Origin: CAZUMJ01 sp964621605 | GTDB lineage: Bacteria > Actinomycetota > Acidimicrobiia > Acidimicrobiales > Iamiaceae | Assembly (NCBI GenBank): GCA_964621605.1 | Contig: CAZUMJ010000009.1 | Coordinates: 1-64,000 of the forward strand | Length of the DNA stretch: 64,000 nucleotides | Reading direction: 5' to 3' | Made by a program: the position numbers and the translations under genes | Shown: positions 57,392 through 64,000 of the stretch, one piece after another | Position numbering within the stretch: position 1 is the first letter of the stretch | How the letters are laid out: each line of letters opens with the position of its first letter | The notes under the pieces: generated by a model | The model's database searches: none | Seen by the model: only the letters and a program-made list of their open reading frames with translations | What the model was told of the DNA's origin: nothing

Positions 57392-58114
57392 TCAGCGCCG
57401 TGAGAAGCGGATCCGAGCAAGGATGGCCACCGCCACCAACCCGTCTGTCCAGTGCAGCTTCTTGCCGTCTTCCCTGCCACGAGCGCTGTAGGAGATCGGC
57501 GACTCGAAGATCCGCTCACCGGACCGAAGGAACTTGCCGGTGACCTCGGCCTCGATACCGAAACCGGAGGACGTCAGCTCGGCCTTTCGCCACAACGCCG
57601 TCGGGGCCACCTTCAGGCAGGTCTCGATGTCGGAGAGCCACGCGTCGTACAGGATGCTCGCCCAAAGCGCGAGGACCTTGTTGCCGATCACGTACCAGAA
57701 CGAATACGCCGCATGGCCACCGAAGTGGCGGGTCCCGTACACGACGTTCGTGCGCCCATCGAGGACAGGCACCAGCAGGTCGAGGAAGTCAGCCGGGTCG
57801 TACTCGAGGTCGGCGTCGAGGATGCTGAGGAACTCGCCCGTCGCCTCGGCGATGCCCCGGCGCAGCGCGGCTCCCTTGCCCTGGTTGACTCCCTGGAGCA
57901 GGATCCGGATGCGACCGGCCTCTTCCAGGTCTTTGATGAGGTCCATGCACCCGTCGGTCGAGCCGTCGTCGACGACGAGCACCTCGGTCGCAACCGGGAA
58001 GTCAACCGCCAAGAGGCGATCAAGCGCCTGACGAAGCGTGGCTCGTTCGTTGAAGACGGGCATAACCACGGTGAACTTGGGTCCGTCGGTGATGGGATCC
58101 TCGGCCACAGGCAT
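57392..58114 (-). CDS. Glycosyltransferase family 2
   Basis: Soluble GT2 enzyme of 240 residues. FTVVMPVFNERATLRQAL is the nucleotide-binding start, VLVVDDGSTDG follows, and SILDADLEYDPADFLDLL contains the DxD-type acidic motif. YGTRHFGGHAAYSFWYVIGNK resembles polyprenyl-phosphate glycosyltransferases. It may make a second lipid-linked sugar donor for the adjacent GT39 protein. The ATG at 58114 (MPVAEDPITDG) was chosen; longer in-frame versions run into the preceding methyltransferase gene. Confidence 0.86.
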   Translation of the reverse strand: MPVAEDPITDGPKFTVVMPVFNERATLRQALDRLLAVDFPVATEVLVVDDGSTDGCMDLIKDLEEAGRIRILLQGVNQGKGAALRRGIAEATGEFLSILDADLEYDPADFLDLLVPVLDGRTNVVYGTRHFGGHAAYSFWYVIGNKVLALWASILYDAWLSDIETCLKVAPTALWRKAELTSSGFGIEAEVTGKFLRSGERIFESPISYSARGREDGKKLHWTDGLVAVAILARIRFSRR

Positions 58115-58152
58115 CTCGCTTCTCTCTACCCGATCTTCGTGAACGTGGACGG

Positions 58153-58968
58153 TCAGTACGGCCAGGTCTCGGCATCGTGGCCGAGCAGCTTGGTGAGGGC
58201 CCCCAGATGGGCGACCATCAACACCTTGATGAGCACGTTGCGCGCGAACCACGGGAGCTGCGCGAGTTGCCGGCCAATGTTGCGGAAGCGGGCGGAGGGG
58301 CGGCCTGGCGACACACGCCGATACTCAGCCATGGACTGGGCGCGACCCACGTACGTCCACCGATCTCCGAAGGTCACCGCACGCAACAGGGCGAGCGTCA
58401 CGCCGATCGAACTGAAGGAGTCGTGGATGAGCAGAACTCCGCCGGGGGCGACCCGTGCCCCCCAGGCGACGATGTCATCGCGTGCAGGCCCATACCGGTG
58501 GGCGCCATCGATGTAGAGCAGGTCGATGGGGCCTTCGACGTCGTCGAGCGCATCGGATGAGAGCTTGCGAACGTGCCGAATGCGGTCGCGGACCCCGGCA
58601 CGCTCCAGGTTGGCGTTAAAGATGTCGTTGTCGCTCTGACCAAGCGCCGCTGTGGTCACGATCTCCTGGGGTCCGCGGTCGGTGCCGAGATGCGGGTCGA
58701 TCGCGACCACCTCGACACCCGGCGCAGACGTGGACGCGAGCACGATGGCGGACCGACCCCGAAAGCTGCCGATCTCGACGATCCGGCCACCCGGATCGAC
58801 ATCAGCGCCGCGGTCCCACAACCTCCGTGCCTGGTCGGGCGTCATCCAGCCCTCGACGTCGGCCACCGCGGCACAGGCGTCGTCGAACGTGGAAGGAGGA
58901 GCAGCTGGCACGGGAGTCCTCGGGGGTCGGGGGGCGGCGCGCATGGGCCGACGGGACCGGAGGAGCAT
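58153..58968 (-). CDS. Class I SAM-dependent methyltransferase (Methyltransf_24 type)
   Basis: Methyltransferase of 271 residues. GRIVEIGSFRGRSAIVLAS is motif I, VEVVAIDPHLGTDRG holds the acidic SAM contact, and PIDLLYIDGAHRYGPARDDI followed by VLLIHDSFSSIGV fits the Methyltransf_24 family, which often acts on glycans or lipids. The ATG at 58968 has AGGAGG five bases upstream; an in-frame ATG at 58944 would shorten it by eight residues. It is first in the operon that continues into the GT2, GT39, methyltransferase, acyltransferase and GT-C genes. It is divergent from the GT4 gene. Confidence 0.86.
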   Translation of the reverse strand: MLLRSRRPMRAAPRPPRTPVPAAPPSTFDDACAAVADVEGWMTPDQARRLWDRGADVDPGGRIVEIGSFRGRSAIVLASTSAPGVEVVAIDPHLGTDRGPQEIVTTAALGQSDNDIFNANLERAGVRDRIRHVRKLSSDALDDVEGPIDLLYIDGAHRYGPARDDIVAWGARVAPGGVLLIHDSFSSIGVTLALLRAVTFGDRWTYVGRAQSMAEYRRVSPGRPSARFRNIGRQLAQLPWFARNVLIKVLMVAHLGALTKLLGHDAETWPY

Positions 58969-59028
58969 ACGACCTCCTGCGGGCGCGTGCGTGCCACGCG
59001 TCGACCACTCCCCTGCACCGTCGTTGGC

Positions 59029-59034
59029 TACGCT
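59029..59034 (+). promoter_or_regulatory. -10 box (TACGCT) of the GT4/AftD-like operon
   Basis: TACGCT matches TANNNT and lies 27 nt before the ATG at 59062, inside the 93-bp divergent region. No clear ribosome-binding site precedes the ATG. Confidence 0.4.
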
Positions 59035-59061
59035 GCGAGCCTCCCGACGCTCGTCCACCCC

Positions 59062-60318
59062 ATGACGCCGCGCATCGGACCCGCTCTCATGGCTGCCTCT
59101 CACCTCCTCCCTGACGCGACCCCAAGCGATCCCGCGGTCGTCGCACAGCTCGCCGACCTCGCCGGTCGGGCAGGCATCAGCCGCATCCACGTGCTGTCCT
59201 GGCGCGACCTGGACGACCCCGAAGCGGGTGGCTCGGAGGTGCACGCTGCGATGGTTGCCCGTCTCTGGGCCGAAGCCGGACTCGACGTCACCCTACGTAC
59301 CTCGTTCGCCCCTGGGCAGGCATCGACGAGCGAGCGTGACGGGTACCGCGTCGTGCGCAAGGCGGGCCGCTACCTACTGTTCCCGCGCGCCGCGATCGCT
59401 GAGACCGCGCGGCTCTACGGCCCGCGCGACGCGCTCGTGGAGATCTGGAACGGCATGCCCTTCTTTTCGCCGGTCTGGACGCGAGGCCCCAAGATCATTC
59501 TTCTTCACCATGTGCACGCACAGATGTGGGGGATGGTGCTCCCCCCTCTCCTCGCACGCGTCGGCAACGCCATCGAGAGCTCCTTTGCGCCACCGCTCTA
59601 CCGACGCGAGCGCATCGTCACGCTGTCCGAGTCCTCGAAGACCGAGATCGTGGGCGACCTCGGTCTCGCGCCTGATCGGGTCACGGTCGTGCCTCCCGGG
59701 GTACACCCGCGCTTCAGCCCAGACCCCAGCGGAAGGGTCGTCCCCCAACGCGGCTCGGTCCTCGCGGTTGGGCGCCTCGTGCCGGTGAAGCGCTTCGACT
59801 ACCTCATACGCGCGGTCGCCGCCGCCCGTCGGCAGGCACCCGAACTTCGCCTCACGATCGTGGGTGCCGGGTACGAGAAGGATCGGCTGCTGTCCCTCGT
59901 CGACCGCCTCGACGCGCAGGGTTGGGTCGAGATCCTTCACGGCATCTCCAACGACGAGCTCGTCGATCGCTATCGGGCCGCATGGGTGGTGGCCAGCTCG
60001 TCCGCGCGCGAGGGCTGGGGCATGACCTTGACCGAAGCAGCGGCCTGCGGCACGCCGGCGGTCGCGACGCGCATCGCCGGGCACACCGACGCGGTCGTCG
60101 ACGGCGTGAGCGGCCTCCTCGCCGACTCCGAGGTTGAGCTCGCCGAACAGCTCGCGCGGGTGTGCCTCGACGACGGCCTCAGGGCGCGCCTCGCCGAGGG
60201 TGCACTCGCACACGCAACCCGCTTCCGTTGGGAGGCCACTGCGGTCGGCGTCCTCGAAGCGCTGTGCGAGGAGACCCTGGCATCGGAACGGCGTGGGCGT
60301 GTGGGGCGCTGGCGGTGA
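59062..60318 (+). CDS. Glycosyltransferase family 4 (group 1)
   Basis: Cytoplasmic GT-B glycosyltransferase of about 418 residues. DDPEAGGSEVHAAMVARLWAEAG is the N-terminal glycine-rich segment, and ILLHHVHAQMW and TLSESSKTEIVGDLGL are donor-proximal. VGRLVPVKRFDYLIRAV and SSAREGWGMTLTEAAACGTPAVATRIAG form the C-terminal E-x7-E region. It transfers a sugar from a nucleotide or similar donor, perhaps to a lipid-linked glycan. An ATG at 59089 is an alternative start. The AftD-like gene starts by a 4-bp overlap (GTGA), which suggests one process. Confidence 0.87.
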   Translation: MTPRIGPALMAASHLLPDATPSDPAVVAQLADLAGRAGISRIHVLSWRDLDDPEAGGSEVHAAMVARLWAEAGLDVTLRTSFAPGQASTSERDGYRVVRKAGRYLLFPRAAIAETARLYGPRDALVEIWNGMPFFSPVWTRGPKIILLHHVHAQMWGMVLPPLLARVGNAIESSFAPPLYRRERIVTLSESSKTEIVGDLGLAPDRVTVVPPGVHPRFSPDPSGRVVPQRGSVLAVGRLVPVKRFDYLIRAVAAARRQAPELRLTIVGAGYEKDRLLSLVDRLDAQGWVEILHGISNDELVDRYRAAWVVASSSAREGWGMTLTEAAACGTPAVATRIAGHTDAVVDGVSGLLADSEVELAEQLARVCLDDGLRARLAEGALAHATRFRWEATAVGVLEALCEETLASERRGRVGRWR

Positions 60319-63300
60319 CATTCCTCCGACGCATCCGCGCCCGCTCCGCCGGCAAGGGGCTCTACCTCCTCATCGCAGTCACGACCTACGTGCCGATGCT
60401 GCTGATGAAGCCGAACACCCTCAGCGTCGACACGAAGGTGTACCTCTACCTCGATCCGGGTCGACTCATGCGCACTGCGCTGCACATGTGGGACCCGGGT
60501 GTCGGCCTCGGCACCGTCACCCACCAGACGATCGGCTACCTCTTCCCGATGGGCCCCTACTACTGGCTCATGCGCGAAGCCGGCTTTCCGATCTGGGTGG
60601 CGCAGCGCATCTGGCTCGGCAGCCTCATGTTCTTCGCCGGAGCCGGGGTCGTCTACCTGCTGCGCACGCTTCGCTGGCAGGGCCCCGCTGTTGCGGTCGC
60701 CGCCTACGTGTATCTCCTCAGCCCCTACCTCCTCAACTACGCGGCCAAGCACTCGGTGGTGGCGTCACCGTGGTCAGGGCTGCCGTGGATGGTGGCATTC
60801 ACCATTCGGGCACTGCGCCGCAAGGGGTGGCGAGACGCGGCGCTCTTCGCGGTCGTGGTGCAGCTCATCGGCGGCATCAATGCAACGTCTCTCGTCTTCG
60901 TGCTTGTCGGATCCGCACTCTGGGTGCCCTTCGCCGTCTGGGTGAACCGAGAGGTGACCCTCCGCGTCGCTATTCGGGCGTATGCCCGAATCACGCTCCT
61001 GACCTTCATCACCTCGCTCTGGTGGATGTCGGGCCTCTACGCCCAAGGCCGCTATGGCCTCGACATCCTGCGGTTCACCGAGACGGCGATGACCGTGGCG
61101 TCGGCCTCCACCGCAACCGAGGTGCTCCGCGGGCTCGGCTACTGGTTCTTCTACGGTGCCGACCAGTACGGCAACTTCGTCCAGATCGGGAACGCGTACA
61201 CGCAGCACCTCTGGCTCCTGGCGGTCAGCTTCGCGTTGCCGTGCATCGGGCTGCTCAGCAGCGGCGTCGTGCGCTTTCGAGAACGCGCCTACTTCGTGGC
61301 GCTCGTCTTCGTCGGCACGCTGCTCGCCGTCGGCGCCCACCCGTGGAGCGGTGGACCGCTCGTCACGCGGATATTCAGGGCTCTTCTGTCCACGTCGCAG
61401 GCGGGCGGCGCGATGCGCAGCATGCCCCGTGCCGTGCCCCTTCTCGTGCTCGGACTTGCGACCCTCACCGGCGGAGCGGTCGGGGCGCTGGCCGAGCGAT
61501 GGCCTCTCGGTCCTCGGCTCGCCGGCATCCAGTTCCCCGGGCGACGTCCCCTCCTCGCCTGCGCCGGTGTGCTCCTCCTCGCCTTCTTGAACGCACCCGG
61601 GCTGGTGACCGGGCAGTACATCTCCCACACGCTCGAGCGTCCCGAGGAGATCCCCGCGTATTGGACGCAAGACATCCGTGCACTCGACCGCGGCTCACAC
61701 GCGACCCGCGTGCTCGAGATCCCCGGTTCCGACTTCGCCTCCTACCGGTGGGGTGTCACGGTCGACCCGATCACGCCGGGCCTGATGGATCGCCCCTACG
61801 TGGCTCGAGAACTCGTTCCCTACGGGACATTGGCCTCAGCGCAACTGGTCGCCGCGTTCGACACGACCATGCAGCAGTACGACCTGCGTCCACGTGCGCT
61901 GGCACCGATCGCGCGCTTCTTCGCTGCTGGCGACGTGAACGTGCGCTCCGACCTCACCTACGAGCGCTACCTCCTGATTCGACCACGCCAACTCTGGCAA
62001 CTCGTGCTGCATGCCGCTGGCCTTGGCAAGCCTGTCGGGTTCGGGGGGACGAGCCCCAACGTCCCCGACCCGCAACTGCCCATGCGTGACGAGCTGGAGC
62101 TCGGGGCCTCACCTGATCTGCCAAACCCGCCCAAGGTCGCGATGGTCCCGGTGGAGAATCCCGAGAACATCCTCAAGGTCGCCTCGCCAGACAAGCCGGT
62201 GCTCATAGTCGGCGACAGCTTCGGGCTCATCGAGGCGGCGAACGCAGGCATCCTGTCAGGCCACGAACTGCTCTTCTACGGCGGCACCTACGCCACGAAC
62301 ACTGCGGGGTTGCGCAGCCAACTCGACCGTGGCGCCACGATCGTGCTGACGGACACGAACCGCAAACGCGGCGTCCGCTGGGGAACCGTCTACGACAACT
62401 ACGGCTACACCGAGATGGTCGACGAGAAGCCCCCCACCGACCCCGGCAACCAGCCCATCAACCTCTTCCCAGAGGCGGGCACCGACTCCCAGACCACGGC
62501 TGAGCAGCGCGGCGGCGTCACGGTCACCGCCACGAACTACGGCAATCCCGTTACGTACACCCCCGAGGACAGGCCCGACAACGCCCTCGACGGAGACCCG
62601 CTCACCGCCTGGCAGGTCGGTGGGTTCTCGTACGTGCTGCACGAATCCCTCACGGTGAGCTACGCCCGCCCACGCACGACAGACCACCTGACGCTCGTGC
62701 AGCCCTACTTCGGCCTCCACGACCGCTACATGACGAAGGTCGGGCTCCACTTCGACAACGACCCGATGGTGACCGTCAACCTGAACGACACGTCACGTAC
62801 CGAGGCGGGCCAACGCATCACCTTCCCGAAGCGAACGTTCTCCAAGCTTCGAGTCGAGGTGCTCGGCACGAACGTGAAGAGCCAGACCTACTTCGCCGGT
62901 ACCAGCCCGGTCGGCATCGCCGAGCTGCGCGTCGGCGACGACGCACCCCGCGTCGACGAGGTGATCAGCCTCCCCACGCGCACGCTCGCGCAGGCGGGCC
63001 CCGCATCGAACGACAATCCGCTCGCCATCGTGCTGACCCGGCTCCACACGCGGCCGTCGAACGCGGTGCGGCGTGACGAGGAGTTGCGACTCGCACGTGC
63101 ATGGAAGCTGCCGGCGCCTCGCGCGTTCGACATCAGCGGCTCGATCCGCATATCCGATCGAGCAGCGGACGATCTCATCGACAAGGCCCTCGGCAACCCC
63201 GATGCTGCCGCCGGAGGCATCACCGCCACCTCGAGCCGCCATCTCGCGGGCTCGCTCGTATCACGAGCCTCCGCCGCGTTCGACGGCGATGCCCACACCG

Positions 63301-64000
63301 CATGGACGAGTGGCTTCCTGACGAACGTCGGCGACTGGCTTCAGGCGACGCTTCCTGCGCCCGTCACGTTCGATCACCTCGACCTGCAGCTCGTCGCCGA
63401 CGGACGTCACTCGGTTCCCACCAAGGTGACCATCATCGCCGACGGCAAGGACGCCGCGACCGTCGACATCCCCGCGGTCGCCGATCAGACGACGCCGAAT
63501 GCGACGGTGTCGGTGCCCGTGCACTTCCCCGCCGTGACCGGCCAGACGATTCGACTCCGCGTCGACGCGCAGCGCAACGTGAAGACCCGAGACTGGTACA
63601 GCGGCACCCTCATCCCCATGCCGGTCGGCATCGCGGAGGTTGGGATCCCTGGCGTCACGCATGCCGCTCCCACGGGGACGCTCAGCGGTGCATGCCGAAG
63701 CGGCCTGCTCACGATCGACGGCAAGGATGTCCCGATCCGCCTGCAGGGGACGGTGGCCGACGCGGGAGCGGGCAACCCCATCGCGTTCAGGGCATGCCTC
63801 CCGACGTCAGGGCTCCGCCTCGCAGAGGGCGAGCACGTGCTGCGCTCCGCCACCGGACGAGACAACGGCATCGACGTCGACCAGGTCGTCCTGCGCTCCG
63901 CCGCGGGCGGCACCGCCGACCCGTCGATCGGCCCGGTCGCGACGCCGGGCCCCAACGCGGCGCTCCCCACCCTGACCGTCACACGAGACGCGTCGACAAA
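60315..64000 (+). CDS. AftD-like alpha-(1->3)-arabinofuranosyltransferase (DUF3367), 3' truncated by window edge
   Basis: Very large membrane protein open for at least 1228 codons to the end of the window. The first ~500 residues are polytopic (YLLIAVTTYVPMLLMKPNTLSVDTKVYLYLDP, then many helices) and match the DUF3367 domain. AftD, the mycobacterial member, adds branching alpha-1,3-arabinofuranose to wall arabinan. The rest is extracytoplasmic, with two discoidin-like segments, around residue 752 (RPDNALDGDPLTAWQVGG) and around residue 984 (SAAFDGDAHTAWTSGF), likely carbohydrate-binding. The GTG overlaps the GT4 stop by 4 bp. The true sugar donor in this organism is unproven. Confidence 0.85.
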   Translation, partial: MTFLRRIRARSAGKGLYLLIAVTTYVPMLLMKPNTLSVDTKVYLYLDPGRLMRTALHMWDPGVGLGTVTHQTIGYLFPMGPYYWLMREAGFPIWVAQRIWLGSLMFFAGAGVVYLLRTLRWQGPAVAVAAYVYLLSPYLLNYAAKHSVVASPWSGLPWMVAFTIRALRRKGWRDAALFAVVVQLIGGINATSLVFVLVGSALWVPFAVWVNREVTLRVAIRAYARITLLTFITSLWWMSGLYAQGRYGLDILRFTETAMTVASASTATEVLRGLGYWFFYGADQYGNFVQIGNAYTQHLWLLAVSFALPCIGLLSSGVVRFRERAYFVALVFVGTLLAVGAHPWSGGPLVTRIFRALLSTSQAGGAMRSMPRAVPLLVLGLATLTGGAVGALAERWPLGPRLAGIQFPGRRPLLACAGVLLLAFLNAPGLVTGQYISHTLERPEEIPAYWTQDIRALDRGSHATRVLEIPGSDFASYRWGVTVDPITPGLMDRPYVARELVPYGTLASAQLVAAFDTTMQQYDLRPRALAPIARFFAAGDVNVRSDLTYERYLLIRPRQLWQLVLHAAGLGKPVGFGGTSPNVPDPQLPMRDELELGASPDLPNPPKVAMVPVENPENILKVASPDKPVLIVGDSFGLIEAANAGILSGHELLFYGGTYATNTAGLRSQLDRGATIVLTDTNRKRGVRWGTVYDNYGYTEMVDEKPPTDPGNQPINLFPEAGTDSQTTAEQRGGVTVTATNYGNPVTYTPEDRPDNALDGDPLTAWQVGGFSYVLHESLTVSYARPRTTDHLTLVQPYFGLHDRYMTKVGLHFDNDPMVTVNLNDTSRTEAGQRITFPKRTFSKLRVEVLGTNVKSQTYFAGTSPVGIAELRVGDDAPRVDEVISLPTRTLAQAGPASNDNPLAIVLTRLHTRPSNAVRRDEELRLARAWKLPAPRAFDISGSIRISDRAADDLIDKALGNPDAAAGGITATSSRHLAGSLVSRASAAFDGDAHTAWTSGFLTNVGDWLQATLPAPVTFDHLDLQLVADGRHSVPTKVTIIADGKDAATVDIPAVADQTTPNATVSVPVHFPAVTGQTIRLRVDAQRNVKTRDWYSGTLIPMPVGIAEVGIPGVTHAAPTGTLSGACRSGLLTIDGKDVPIRLQGTVADAGAGNPIAFRACLPTSGLRLAEGEHVLRSATGRDNGIDVDQVVLRSAAGGTADPSIGPVATPGPNAALPTLTVTRDAST

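Noticed and set aside
55619..57403. A 594-codon open frame on the plus strand over the methyltransferase and GT39 genes
   Set aside because: Antisense to two genes with clear motifs; no recognisable domain of its own.
60134..62089. A 651-codon open frame overlapping the AftD-like gene on the same strand
   Set aside because: Its translation is low-complexity and arginine-rich, while the overlapping frame from 60315 has clear membrane helices and DUF3367 features and starts by a GTGA overlap.

Overview
The window reads as a chromosomal segment of a high-G+C actinobacterium. Most likely it is a deep, non-mycolate lineage such as the class Acidimicrobiia. This is inferred from an FbiC-type CofG/CofH fusion (coenzyme F420), a DUF3367/AftD-like arabinofuranosyltransferase, GTG-rich starts, many 4-bp stop/start overlaps and frequent apparently leaderless promoters (TANNNT followed 6-8 nt later by the start codon). 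No rRNA, tRNA, insertion sequence, phage gene or CRISPR array was recognised. Genes are tightly packed on both strands.

Layout. 1-4727: end of transaldolase, 6-phosphogluconolactonase, fbiC, a LOG-family protein and a small helical protein. 4807-9007: an M20 peptidase, a cysteine-rich protein, an McrB-like AAA+ ATPase and an McrC/DUF2357-like partner with no visible nuclease core. 9025-11564 (minus): a Cys-nucleophile alpha/beta hydrolase and an OleC-like adenylating enzyme, with a palindrome over their promoter. 11665-18700: TypA, a ClC antiporter, a tiny zinc-ribbon-like protein, a GH13 alpha-glucosidase, RNase D and a rhodanese. 18792-24560: a gamma-glutamylation amine-catabolism cluster (SDR, glutamine-synthetase-like ligase, class I amidotransferase hydrolase, sphingosine-phosphate-lyase-like PLP enzyme) divergent from an aldehyde dehydrogenase.

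24581-31561: patatin phospholipase, alpha/beta hydrolase, histidine phosphatase, flavin reductase, two glycerophosphodiesterases, a crotonase and a TPR protein. Several of these could act in lipid turnover. 31687-38054: a complete peptide-type ABC importer operon (binding protein, two permeases, two ATPases) behind a strong promoter and a 20-bp perfect palindrome. Both permeases carry cysteine-bearing extracytoplasmic insertions. 38123-41891: cyclophilin, a FadD-type acyl-CoA synthetase, an AlkA-type DNA glycosylase and two small proteins.

41903-64000 is a cell-envelope region, interrupted only by acetoacetyl-CoA synthetase. It holds five GT-C/GT39-type membrane glycosyltransferases, a polyprenyl-phosphate mannose synthase, GT2 and GT4 glycosyltransferases, two acyltransferase-3 proteins, two methyltransferases, a UGM-like flavoprotein and the large AftD-like protein that runs off the right end. 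A coherent reading is that the synthase supplies lipid-linked mannose outside the membrane, where the membrane transferases use it and the acyltransferases and AftD-like protein add further decoration.
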